Below are positions 1 to 7,705 of a DNA stretch of 64,000 nt, piece by piece. The notes under the pieces were generated by a model. That model ran no database searches and was not told the origin of the DNA. It saw nothing but the letters and a program-made list of their open reading frames with translations. A program made the position numbers and the translations under genes. Positions within the stretch are counted from its first letter, which is position 1. Every line of letters begins with the position of its first letter. The DNA is from Ruminococcus flavefaciens. Its GTDB lineage: Bacteria > Bacillota > Clostridia > Oscillospirales > Ruminococcaceae. The stretch is from positions 32,313 through 96,312 of the forward strand of contig JAMPAU010000006.1 of the NCBI GenBank assembly GCA_023667045.1. Direction: 5' to 3'.

Positions 1-2
1 CT

Positions 3-917
3 ATGAGATACGGCACTGATATGCCTAAACCTATGAGTTCATATATAAAACAGCTTGAAAAAGACCTTGAATACGAGGCAGATTCTAAAGCTAAACAGCG
101 TGACGAGGAATACTGGAAAAATGAAATTGAGGGCAGTGAGCCGATGTATACGGATTTTGCAGGACAGGGAAGATTACTTACGCAAAGGCGTGAAAACAAT
201 AATCCCAAACAGAGATGGGCGACTGTTATCTCAAAAAGTCCAGAGGCTTCAATTTCTGTATTCTCACTTGAATATGAGCCGTCAATGAGACTTATGAAAT
301 TCTGTGAAATACACAACGTGCCTATGGCAAGCCTGTTGCTTATGGGTATGAGAACTGTTCTCTCAAAATTCAACGACAATGAAGAAGACGTTTCCATAAA
401 GACCTGCGTTTCAAGACGTGGCACCATTTCGTCAAAAAATTCAGGCGGTACAAGAGTACATTTCTTCCCCATGCGTACTATAATGAAGCCTGAAATGTCT
501 TTCCTTGACGGTATTCATATGATTCAGGCGGAACAGAATAAAATTTTCCGTCATGCAAATTATGACCCCATAGAATACACTATGAAAAGGGGACAGTACA
601 GAAAATATGCTCCTGGTGCAAGCTATGAAAGTCTCAGTCTGACTTATCAGCCTCTGACAATCCGTAGTAAAAAATATGATATTCCAGATGTTCCGTACAA
701 GAGCTACTGGTATACCAATGGCGTTGCCGGACAGCCTTTATATCTGACTGTAATGCACCGTCCGGAAGACAACGGTCTCAACTTCAACTTTGAATACAGG
801 AAAGATGTTGTAACCGGTGAGGAAATGGAATATTTTTATTATTATCTCTGCCGTGTTCTTTTCAGAGGAATTGAGGACGAAAACAGAACTATTGGCGAAA
901 TTCTTGAAATGATATAA
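3..917 (+). CDS. Free-standing NRPS-type condensation domain protein, C-terminal part
   Basis: The gene enters from the left edge, so only its last 304 codons are visible; the HHxxxDG catalytic motif expected in the N-terminal half of condensation domains would lie outside the window. The visible part has the second-lobe features of this fold: a stretch near residue 145 (GGTRVHFFPMRT) in the place of the family's VGxFxNTLPLR segment, followed by long helices. Condensation-like proteins join a carrier-bound acyl or aminoacyl group to an acceptor. The next two genes encode a carrier protein and an adenylating enzyme, so the three probably work as a dissociated assembly unit. The gene ends 13 bases before the carrier gene, with AAGGAGG between. 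An O-acyltransferase of the same superfamily is an alternative. Confidence 0.6.
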   Translation: MRYGTDMPKPMSSYIKQLEKDLEYEADSKAKQRDEEYWKNEIEGSEPMYTDFAGQGRLLTQRRENNNPKQRWATVISKSPEASISVFSLEYEPSMRLMKFCEIHNVPMASLLLMGMRTVLSKFNDNEEDVSIKTCVSRRGTISSKNSGGTRVHFFPMRTIMKPEMSFLDGIHMIQAEQNKIFRHANYDPIEYTMKRGQYRKYAPGASYESLSLTYQPLTIRSKKYDIPDVPYKSYWYTNGVAGQPLYLTVMHRPEDNGLNFNFEYRKDVVTGEEMEYFYYYLCRVLFRGIEDENRTIGEILEMI

Positions 918-930
918 GGAGGAAAAAATC

Positions 931-1155
931 ATGCTGGAAAAATTAAAGGAAATTATCGTAAATTACGTTGAGGTTAACCCCGACGAAATCACCACAGAAT
1001 CACGTTTCATTGAAGACATCGGTCTCAATTCATACGACTTTATGTGTATGCTCGGCGACATCGAAGAGGAGTTCGGCATTGCGGTTGACGAGACAGAAAT
1101 CGTAAATCTCCGTACAGTAGGCGAGGCTATCGCTTACTTTGAAACACTTCAGTAA
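931..1155 (+). CDS. Acyl/peptidyl carrier protein
   Basis: A 74-residue protein with the size and acidic four-helix pattern of acyl carrier proteins. Ser34 in GLNSYDF is the predicted 4'-phosphopantetheine attachment site; the usual D-S-L is N-S-Y here, a variation seen in carriers of specialised pathways rather than in fatty-acid ACP. The start follows AAGGAGGAAAAAATC. The gene sits between a condensation-domain gene and an AMP-ligase gene, so it most likely receives an acyl or aminoacyl group from the downstream ligase. It is cytoplasmic and would need a phosphopantetheinyl transferase encoded elsewhere. Confidence 0.85.
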   Translation: MLEKLKEIIVNYVEVNPDEITTESRFIEDIGLNSYDFMCMLGDIEEEFGIAVDETEIVNLRTVGEAIAYFETLQ

Positions 1156-1167
1156 TCGGGGGTTTTT

Positions 1168-2700
1168 ATGGATAAGAATAATATTAAAACACTTCAGGAA
1201 CTCGTTGACGCTGCTGCAAACGAACACGGCGACAGAGTTTTCATCAGGGAAAAGGACGGCAAGGAAGTTGTAGAAAAGACTTTCGTGCAGTTCCGTGAAG
1301 ATGTAAAGAAAGTTATGGCTTTCGTTAATACTTTCCGTGACGGCGAACCAATTCACTGTGCTGTTGCCGGTGCTTCAAGCTATGCATGGCTTTTAGGCTA
1401 TTTCGGCACTGTCTGTGGCGGAAATGCCTGTGTACCTCTTGACGCACAGCTCGGCGAGGACGATATAGCCGAACTCTTAAACCGCTCCGATTCTGTTCTT
1501 TTCTTCTATGATAAGAGATTCGTCAAGATGCTTGACGGACTTAAAGAAAAGTGTCCGGAAATAAAGTATTTTATCTCCCTTGAAAACGATATGGACGGCA
1601 TTCTTGAAAAATATCAACCGGAAGATTTCAAGCCCGTTGAACCGTCTGCACTTGCTGCTATTTCTTATACTTCTGGTACTACAGGAAAGAGCAAGGGCGT
1701 TATGCTCCTCAACAGCAACCTCATAGACAACACTATGTGTCAGGACAATGAAAGTGTTCCAGATGACGTTGTTATGTCGGTACTGCCTATTCACCACATA
1801 TACTGCTTTACCTGTGATATTCTCCTTTCACTGCGTTACGGTTATCCACTGTGCTTTAACGATTCAATGATGAGGATTCCACAGAACTTGAAACTTTTCA
1901 AGCCGACAACTATTCTGCTCGTTCCCATGATTGCGGAAACTCTCTACAAAATGGTCAAGAATATTTCAGCCTCTGAACCCGATACACCTTTAACTGAAAT
2001 CGCTGAAAGAGTATTCGGCGGAAGATTAAAGACTATTTTCAGTGGCGGTGCATATCTCCGTCCGGAACTCCAGAGGGCATATCTTGATATGGGCATTGCT
2101 ATGGCACAGGGTTACGGCATGACTGAATGTTCACCGAGAATCTCGACCGCTGACAAGAATGATACAGAGTGTGCCGGAGACGTTGGCATAATCGTAAACG
2201 GCTGTCAGGTAAAGACAGTTGACGGCGAAATCATGGTTAAAAGCCCGTCCGTAATGGCGGGTTACTACAAGGACGAACAGGCTACCGCTGAGGCACTCAC
2301 TCCGGACGGCTGGTTGCACACTGGCGACCTTGGCTATGTTGACGATAAAAACAGGCTTTTCCTTACTGGTCGTAAGAAGAATCTTATCATTCTCTCAAAC
2401 GGCGAAAATGTTTCACCGGAAGAACTCGAAAACAAGTTTGCTGGACTTGAATATATCAGCGAAATTATAGTTTACAGCGACGACAGCGTAATCTGTGCTG
2501 AAATCTTCCCTAACAGAGACCTCTACACAGATGAGCAGGAAATTGAAAGAATGTTCCGTGAAACTGTCGATAACATCAACAAGACTGTTCCGCCGGCTAA
2601 GGCTATACGCCGTCTTAGGATAAGAGACAACGGCTTTGACAGAACAGCTTCAAACAAAATAAAGCGTCAGCAGTCAGAACACGGAAGAATCATCAAATAA
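1168..2700 (+). CDS. AMP-dependent acyl/aminoacyl adenylating enzyme (ANL superfamily)
   Basis: A 510-residue single-domain-set adenylating enzyme. Visible core motifs are the P-loop-like YTSGTTGKSKG (about 167-177), GYGMTECSP (motif A5), the hinge region TGDLGYVDDKNRLFLTGRKK (A7-A8) and a C-terminal lysine in RTASNKIKR (A10) that in the family completes adenylate formation. It activates a carboxylic acid with ATP and should load it onto the carrier protein encoded 12 bases upstream. Substrate cannot be read reliably from the sequence. Together with the condensation-domain and carrier genes it forms a minimal, dissociated NRPS-like operon whose promoter is left of the window. No thioesterase or transporter is seen nearby. 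Confidence 0.85.
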   Translation: MDKNNIKTLQELVDAAANEHGDRVFIREKDGKEVVEKTFVQFREDVKKVMAFVNTFRDGEPIHCAVAGASSYAWLLGYFGTVCGGNACVPLDAQLGEDDIAELLNRSDSVLFFYDKRFVKMLDGLKEKCPEIKYFISLENDMDGILEKYQPEDFKPVEPSALAAISYTSGTTGKSKGVMLLNSNLIDNTMCQDNESVPDDVVMSVLPIHHIYCFTCDILLSLRYGYPLCFNDSMMRIPQNLKLFKPTTILLVPMIAETLYKMVKNISASEPDTPLTEIAERVFGGRLKTIFSGGAYLRPELQRAYLDMGIAMAQGYGMTECSPRISTADKNDTECAGDVGIIVNGCQVKTVDGEIMVKSPSVMAGYYKDEQATAEALTPDGWLHTGDLGYVDDKNRLFLTGRKKNLIILSNGENVSPEELENKFAGLEYISEIIVYSDDSVICAEIFPNRDLYTDEQEIERMFRETVDNINKTVPPAKAIRRLRIRDNGFDRTASNKIKRQQSEHGRIIK

Positions 2701-2742
2701 TCAATAAAATATTTCTTATTTGTGAATATTTTTGATATACTA

Positions 2743-2771
2743 TTGACAAATTACTGCTGGTATGGTATAAT
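2743..2771 (+). promoter_or_regulatory. Sigma-A type promoter of the SCP2-like gene
   Basis: TTGACA at 2743-2748 and TATAAT at 2766-2771 with an exact 17-base spacer, 70 bases before the start of the next gene. This separates the SCP2-like gene from the NRPS-like operon. Confidence 0.8.
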
Positions 2772-2842
2772 GACATTATCATTCCGGCAGTATTTATTTT
2801 AAGAAAGGAAAAAGCTGTACATCATGTACGGCGGTAATTTTT

Positions 2843-3190
2843 ATGACGTACGAAGAAATTTTTGCAAAGTCAAAGGAGCTTATCCTTGCTAACGAAGTTG
2901 ACAATCTGGAAGAAGCAGGTCATTTAGCTGTCCAGATTAACATCACAGGAGAGGGCGAGGGTGCTTTCTATATCGAACTCAAAGACGGCAAGGTTTATGT
3001 TGAGCCGTATGAATACTATGACCGTGATTGTATCTTTATAGTTTCCGGTAAGAACTTCATAAAGATGTGCGAGGGCAAGCTTGACGCTGTTGTTGCTTTC
3101 ACTACTGGCAAGCTTAAAGTTGAGGGCAGTATCGAAAAGGCTCTTGAATTTAACAAGATTGTCAAGGCTGTTCAGAAAAAAAATAAGTAA
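2843..3190 (+). CDS. SCP2 sterol-binding-like domain protein
   Basis: A 115-residue protein that looks like a stand-alone SCP-2 lipid-binding fold: an alternating strand/helix pattern, a central GAFYIELKDGKVYVEP hairpin, and the C-terminal FTTGKLKVEGSIEKALEF segment typical of the family (a small hydrophobic-pocket domain). Such proteins bind lipids or acyl-CoA; in Firmicutes the single-domain versions have no defined role. It has its own promoter and terminator, so it is a one-gene unit. No catalytic residues are apparent. Confidence 0.7.
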   Translation: MTYEEIFAKSKELILANEVDNLEEAGHLAVQINITGEGEGAFYIELKDGKVYVEPYEYYDRDCIFIVSGKNFIKMCEGKLDAVVAFTTGKLKVEGSIEKALEFNKIVKAVQKKNK

Positions 3191-3199
3191 TTACTGATT

Positions 3200-3237
3200 A
3201 CAGAACCTTACTTTATATAGTGGGGTTCTGTTTTTTT
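3200..3237 (+). terminator. Rho-independent terminator after the SCP2-like gene
   Basis: ACAGAACC (3200-3207) pairs with GGTTCTGT (3224-3231) and is followed by a T run. Confidence 0.8.
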
Positions 3238-3238
3238 A

Positions 3239-3267
3239 TTGACAAGCTGTGTGAAAAAATGTATAAT
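3239..3267 (+). promoter_or_regulatory. Promoter of the aldo/keto reductase gene
   Basis: TTGACA at 3239-3244 and TATAAT at 3262-3267 with a 17-base spacer. The -35 box begins right at the end of the preceding terminator's T run. Confidence 0.8.
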
Positions 3268-3317
3268 TTTAATAAGAAATATTAATCTGAATTTATATAA
3301 TACAGGAGGATTTTTTT

Positions 3318-4304
3318 ATGTACACACCAAACGAAAAACGCTATGAAAGAATGATTTACAGGAGGTGCGGAAAAAGCGGTCTGAAACTCTCTGCCGTCTC
3401 GCTGGGACTGTGGCAAAATTTCGGCTATTCGGGAAACTTTTCCAATATCGAAAAAATGGTGCATACCGCTTTTGATTTGGGAATAACCCATTTCGACCTC
3501 GCCAACAACTACGGTGTGCCTTACGGAAGTGCAGAAACAAACTTCGGGCATATTCTCGATAACGGTCTCAGAAAGTACCGTGACGAACTCTGCATATCCA
3601 CAAAAGCCGGATACGATATGTGGGCAGGACCTTACGGCGACGGCAACGGCTCACGGAAATATTTAACATCGTCGCTTGACCAGAGCTTGAAAAGAATGGG
3701 TCTTGACTATGTGGACATCTTTTATCATCATGTTCCCGACCCCGAAACGCCCATTGAAGAAACCGTCCTTGCACTCGACAATGCCGTAAGACAGGGCAAG
3801 GCTTTATATGTCGGCATATCAAACTACAACAAGGCTCAGACGGCTGAGGCTATGGCTATTTTCAGAGAACTCAGAACGCCTTTTATAGTTAATCAGCCGT
3901 CATACTCCATGCTCAACCGCTGGGTTGAAGATGACGGACTTGACGATTATGCAGTTGAAAACGGCATAGGACTGGCAGTATTTTCGCCTTTGTATCAAGG
4001 TTTTCTGACGGACAGGTATTTACATGGCATTCCGGAAAATTCCCGTGCAGACAATACGGACTATCTCAAAAATCAGCTTGACGAAAAAATGATTACAAAA
4101 CTTAACCGTCTCAATGAAGTGGCTCTGAGCAGGGGACAGTCACTTTCACAAATGGCTCTTTCGTGGGTGCTGAACAACAAGGCGGTAACTACTGTACTTG
4201 TGGGGGCAAGCCGTCCGGAACAGATTATACAGAATGTCGAGTGCATAAAACATATTGATTTCAGCGATGAGGAAACTGCAACAATTAGGGAGATTTTAAA
4301 GTAA
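3318..4304 (+). CDS. Aldo/keto reductase, glyceraldehyde-3-phosphate reductase-like
   Basis: A 328-residue NAD(P)H-dependent oxidoreductase of the aldo/keto reductase superfamily. The TIM-barrel signature residues are visible: Asp and Tyr in FDLANNYG (about 53-60), Lys in ISTKAGYDMW (about 95), and His in YHHVPDPETP (about 137). The C-terminal cofactor-binding segment TTVLVGASRPEQIIQNV is present. The length and the GPYGDGNGSRKYL loop resemble the E. coli YghZ / L-glyceraldehyde 3-phosphate reductase subfamily, which reduces small aldehydes. The start follows CAGGAGG. The stop overlaps the next start by one base (TAATG), so the following unknown gene is probably translated by coupling. Confidence 0.85.
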   Translation: MYTPNEKRYERMIYRRCGKSGLKLSAVSLGLWQNFGYSGNFSNIEKMVHTAFDLGITHFDLANNYGVPYGSAETNFGHILDNGLRKYRDELCISTKAGYDMWAGPYGDGNGSRKYLTSSLDQSLKRMGLDYVDIFYHHVPDPETPIEETVLALDNAVRQGKALYVGISNYNKAQTAEAMAIFRELRTPFIVNQPSYSMLNRWVEDDGLDDYAVENGIGLAVFSPLYQGFLTDRYLHGIPENSRADNTDYLKNQLDEKMITKLNRLNEVALSRGQSLSQMALSWVLNNKAVTTVLVGASRPEQIIQNVECIKHIDFSDEETATIREILK

Positions 4305-4723
4305 TGAACAGGAATATTTATCTGTCTGAACTTGAAACTCCAGTGACTGTGGAATATGACTTCAGCTATGCAGGGATTTCCGGCTATGCGGAAACTATCG
4401 GCTGTAAGGTTGTTTTTTTCCGTAAAAATAAGTCTGATTTACTGGACGCTTTCAGCTTTATGGAAATAGAACCAGAAGAATTTAATTTTTGTAACAGCAT
4501 TCTTGAAAAGATTGGTTTTCCGGTTAAGTTAGGCGAAAGTCATGACAGAGTGCGTGAGATTTTCGGGACGGAAAAATCAACTGATACTTTCTTTGAAAAT
4601 TATATAAGATACAATTATTACATGGAAGACTATTTTGTTTCTTTCTGTATCACCGAAAAAGCCGTAACAGGCATTGAGGTTATTTTCAGCAGGGAAATAA
4701 TTTCTGAAATATCAGATTTTTGA
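4304..4723 (+). CDS. Small hypothetical protein coupled to the aldo/keto reductase
   Basis: I do not recognise this 139-residue protein. It is acidic, has no signal peptide or membrane segment, and alternates predicted strands and short helices. A central GESHDRVREIFG stretch and the C-terminal TGIEVIFSREI strand are the most ordered-looking parts. Its ATG shares one base with the stop of the aldo/keto reductase gene, so the two are co-transcribed and probably translationally coupled. A function in the same process as the reductase is only an inference from this arrangement. Confidence 0.6.
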   Translation: MNRNIYLSELETPVTVEYDFSYAGISGYAETIGCKVVFFRKNKSDLLDAFSFMEIEPEEFNFCNSILEKIGFPVKLGESHDRVREIFGTEKSTDTFFENYIRYNYYMEDYFVSFCITEKAVTGIEVIFSREIISEISDF

Positions 4724-4734
4724 TAAATTTACTA

Positions 4735-4763
4735 TTGACTTGTTATGAATATTAGTGTATAAT
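4735..4763 (+). promoter_or_regulatory. Promoter of the leucine-rich-repeat gene
   Basis: TTGACT at 4735-4740 and TATAAT at 4758-4763 with a 17-base spacer, 33 bases before the start codon. Confidence 0.75.
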
Positions 4764-4796
4764 AACAGTAATATATCATGAAAGGAAAGTTTTATT

Positions 4797-5519
4797 ATGC
4801 CGTTTGTTATAGGCAGATGTCCTAAATGTAAAAGACTTCTGCCAGTAGACGATACAAGGGAAACATGGATATGTGAATATTGCGGATTTAAATTTTTATG
4901 TGCAGAAAATAATACTGATACAAGCTATGATATTCAATCACATGGTTATATCATACCAGTAAGCAAGATTTCTGATTTTGTTATTGAATGTGGGGTACTA
5001 AAAAAATATACTGGAGAAAGCACATATATTGTTATTCCGGAGAGTGTTACAAAAATAGATGATAATGTTTTCGAGTATATGCCTATTCAAACTGTAACTA
5101 TTCCTAAAAGTGTGCAATCTATTGGTCATTGTGCTTTTGGGAGTTGTATGTCTTTAGACCATGCAATAATTCCAGAAGGTATAAATTTTATAGGCAATTG
5201 TGCTTTTAGTGGCTGTACCTCTTTACGCTATGTAACAATTCCTAAAAGTGTAACTTCTATGGGCAATGGTGTTTTTTTACACTGTAGTTCCTTAAAATCT
5301 GTAATTATTTCTAAAAGTGTAACATATATTGGTGTCGGTGCTTTTTTGGGATGTAAATCTTTAGAATCTGTAACCGTTCCGGAAAATGTACAGACTATTG
5401 ATGAGTGTGCTTTTTGTTATTGCAAGTCTTTGAAAAGTATAAAAATTCCCAAAAATGCGACTATATCCGATAACGCCTTTGAAAATTGTGCAGAAGATTT
5501 AGAAATAGAATATTATTAA
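4797..5519 (+). CDS. Zinc-ribbon plus BspA-type leucine-rich-repeat protein
   Basis: A 240-residue protein. Residues 8-41 form a zinc ribbon with CPKC ... CEYC pairs. From about residue 75 to the end there are roughly seven 23-residue BspA/TpLRR units of the form (IPxSVTxIGxxAFxxCxSLxxV), with almost every unit carrying the A-F-x-x-C core. BspA-like repeats usually sit on secreted or surface proteins that bind host or partner molecules, but here there is no signal peptide, so the protein should be cytoplasmic. The repeats share extensive similarity and the gene is more AT-rich than its neighbours. Own promoter; start after AAAGGAAAG. Confidence 0.8.
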   Translation: MPFVIGRCPKCKRLLPVDDTRETWICEYCGFKFLCAENNTDTSYDIQSHGYIIPVSKISDFVIECGVLKKYTGESTYIVIPESVTKIDDNVFEYMPIQTVTIPKSVQSIGHCAFGSCMSLDHAIIPEGINFIGNCAFSGCTSLRYVTIPKSVTSMGNGVFLHCSSLKSVIISKSVTYIGVGAFLGCKSLESVTVPENVQTIDECAFCYCKSLKSIKIPKNATISDNAFENCAEDLEIEYY

Positions 5520-5533
5520 AACGGAGGTACTGT

Positions 5534-6043
5534 ATGCTGAAAGCTATATGCTCAAAGAAAGACCTGTCGCTGTGTGCCTACTATGACTGCATACGTGACA
5601 TAATAAACTCCTCAGAACTCGAACCCCTCAAAGAAATAACCCACCATATCTCTACTACACGTTTTCAGCACTGCCTTAACGTCTCATACTACAGCTATGC
5701 ACTCTGCCGTAAACTTGGTCTTAATGCACGTTCCGTCGCACGTGCCGGACTGCTCCACGACCTATTCTATTATGACAGGAAAGAATATAACTCTCTCCGT
5801 GAAAAAGGTCAGTATTCCCACAGCCGTATGCACTCAATCATAGCCGTACGAAACGCCGAGCAGGTCACGGACATAACCCCCCTTGAACGTGACATCATAG
5901 AAAAGCATATGTTTCCCATGACCGTGAAGCTCCCGAAGTACAGGGAAAGTTACGTTATAACTATAATAGACAAGTACTGTGCTGTCCTTGAAGTTTGCGT
6001 ACCCAAGATAAAAAGCGTCATCACGAACCGCAGAGGCAATTAA
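5534..6043 (+). CDS. HD-domain phosphohydrolase-like protein
   Basis: A 169-residue HD-domain protein. The fold's metal ligands are visible as His in FQHCLNVSYYSY (about 45), the HD pair in AGLLHDLFYYD (about 78-79) and His residues in SHSRMHS. HD proteins hydrolyse phosphomonoesters or nucleotides using a bound metal. I take ATG 5534 as the start because ACGGAGGTACTGT precedes it; an upstream in-frame ATG at 5486 would overlap the leucine-rich-repeat gene and lacks a ribosome site. The gene follows the previous stop by 14 bases, so the two may share the promoter at 4735. Substrate unknown. Confidence 0.75.
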   Translation: MLKAICSKKDLSLCAYYDCIRDIINSSELEPLKEITHHISTTRFQHCLNVSYYSYALCRKLGLNARSVARAGLLHDLFYYDRKEYNSLREKGQYSHSRMHSIIAVRNAEQVTDITPLERDIIEKHMFPMTVKLPKYRESYVITIIDKYCAVLEVCVPKIKSVITNRRGN

Positions 6044-6057
6044 ATAATAATAACTGA

Positions 6058-6098
6058 TATTCTCCGGAAAAAAATTTTTCGGGGAATATTTTTTTTCT
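6058..6098 (+). terminator. Terminator after the HD-domain gene
   Basis: An imperfect hairpin from ATTCTCCGGAAAA to TTTTTCGGGGAAT with one mismatch, followed by a run of T residues to 6098. Confidence 0.6.
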
Positions 6099-6099
6099 A

Positions 6100-6128
6100 T
6101 TGAAAAGAAGTACAGAATATGGTATAAT
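6100..6128 (+). promoter_or_regulatory. Promoter of the MoxR/VWA/SWIM operon
   Basis: TTGAAA at 6100-6105 and TATAAT at 6123-6128, spacer 17. No further good promoter was seen inside the following 10.4 kb, so all six genes are probably one transcript. Confidence 0.75.
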
Positions 6129-6193
6129 TAAAAAACAGAATAAATGTTCAGTTTTTTGATTTATATAAATTAAAGAAAGGGGATTTTTTTACA

Positions 6194-7339
6194 GTGAATA
6201 CTCCCGAAAATTACGACCAGACCGCCGTAAACCGCTGGCGACTTGTACTGGGCAGTCTCTCAGACCAGCAGTTGCAGTTTGGCGGTGAAAGAAACAATAT
6301 ACAGAGTTTTCAGGACATGGAGCAGTTGCTTGACTACCTGTACAGTCGTTCACAAGGCGACGACGTGCGGACAGACGACCGCTCTGGAAGTCTCGCCGAA
6401 ACCGTCCTTACAGCGTCAGAATGGATTACGAAAGTACGTAAGCTTTTCCCGAATCAGACAGCAGAAGTCCTTGAAAAACACGCCCTTGAGGAATTTGAAA
6501 TGACAGAACTGCTTACCGACAGGGAAGTGCTTGAAAGCATGAAACCCGACATGAATCTGCTTAAAAGCGTATTGCAGTTGAAGCACCTCATGAAAGGAGA
6601 GGTTTTAGAGACGGCTAGACGCATAGCACGGCAGGTTGCCGACGAAATCAGAAAGAAACTCGAAAATGATATAAGGCGTTCTGTACTCGGACGTATAGAC
6701 AGAAATTCTTCCAGTCCGGTACATTCCGCACGCAATCTCGACATAAAGAAGACTATCCGGCGTAATCTGAAAAACTATGACAGCGAAAGTCAGCAGATTA
6801 TGCTTAAAAATATATATTTCAGCAACCGTGTGAAACGCTACAGCAACAGGCGTGTTATTATTGCCATAGATGAGAGCGGTTCAATGACAGGCTCTATAAT
6901 ATACAGTGCAGTCATGGCACAGATTATATCAAATCTGCCATTTGCGGAAGTAAAGTTGATTATTTTTGATACAAGCATTGTAGACCTTTCCGGCGAGGCT
7001 GACGACCCTGCACAAGTCCTCATGAGCGTACAGCTTGGCGGTGGCACGGATATAGGCAGTGCTTTGGCTTACTGTGAGGGACTTATAGGTACACCGTCGC
7101 ATACAAGCGTGATAGTTGTTACCGACCTCTATGAAGGTGCAATGCGTAGCCGTCTTCTTAACGTGAGCCGTAACATCATTGAAAGCGGTGCAAAGCTGAA
7201 TTTCCTCACAGCACTCGACGAAAATGCTAACCCTGCATACGACAGGAATTTAGGACAGATACTTGCGGATATGGGGGCATTCGTCGGAGCAATGACACCC
7301 GACCGTCTCGGTGACTATATCGGAAGAATGTTTTCATAG
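6194..7339 (+). CDS. VWA-domain protein, YehP/CoxE-like
   Basis: A 381-residue cytoplasmic protein: an alpha-helical N-terminal half and a C-terminal von Willebrand A domain. The metal-ion-dependent adhesion site is intact: D226-x-S-G-S in IAIDESGSMTGS, the Thr in GGGTDIGSAL, and the Asp in VVTDLYEG. VWA domains of this class partner with MoxR-type AAA+ ATPases, and one is encoded four genes downstream. The layout matches E. coli YehP. The GTG start at 6194 follows AAAGAAAGGGGA. It is the first gene of the operon and is followed by AGGAGG for the next. Its biochemical target is unknown. Confidence 0.8.
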   Translation: MNTPENYDQTAVNRWRLVLGSLSDQQLQFGGERNNIQSFQDMEQLLDYLYSRSQGDDVRTDDRSGSLAETVLTASEWITKVRKLFPNQTAEVLEKHALEEFEMTELLTDREVLESMKPDMNLLKSVLQLKHLMKGEVLETARRIARQVADEIRKKLENDIRRSVLGRIDRNSSSPVHSARNLDIKKTIRRNLKNYDSESQQIMLKNIYFSNRVKRYSNRRVIIAIDESGSMTGSIIYSAVMAQIISNLPFAEVKLIIFDTSIVDLSGEADDPAQVLMSVQLGGGTDIGSALAYCEGLIGTPSHTSVIVVTDLYEGAMRSRLLNVSRNIIESGAKLNFLTALDENANPAYDRNLGQILADMGAFVGAMTPDRLGDYIGRMFS

Positions 7340-7349
7340 GAGGAAAAAA

Positions 7350-7676
7350 ATGATTACAGAAGAAATTCGTGCAGTAATAGCAAAAAGAGCTGAAATCCCT
7401 TGCGAATGGAAACATTTCATAGAACAGTGCTGGCTGGAAGAAACTGAAATCTTATCACGAAACATAGATGACACTATTGATTTTCTTGAAAATGAGTGTA
7501 CGGCAGAGGAGTTTTCATGGCTTGACGAAGTCTTTGACGATGTAGCTGAAAAGACTAAAAGCCGGAGATTTGTTGACTGTCTTTATCGGGTTGCTGATAA
7601 ATACTCTGAAGAATTAGTCAAAGACCATGTTGTTGAAAATCTTAAATTTGCTGAAATGGCATTGAATACTGACTGA
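7350..7676 (+). CDS. Small helical protein inside the MoxR/VWA/SWIM operon
   Basis: A 108-residue acidic protein predicted to be almost all helix, with no motif I recognise. The start is ATG 7350 because TAGGAGGAAAAAA lies directly before it; the in-frame ATG at 7311 falls inside the VWA gene. It is 10 bases after the VWA stop and 29 before the SWIM gene, so it is firmly in the operon. It has no counterpart that I know of in the E. coli yeh cluster and could be a lineage-specific accessory subunit of the complex. Confidence 0.65.
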   Translation: MITEEIRAVIAKRAEIPCEWKHFIEQCWLEETEILSRNIDDTIDFLENECTAEEFSWLDEVFDDVAEKTKSRRFVDCLYRVADKYSEELVKDHVVENLKFAEMALNTD

Positions 7677-7705
7677 TACTTAAAAATATAAATGGAGGTG
7701 TTTTT

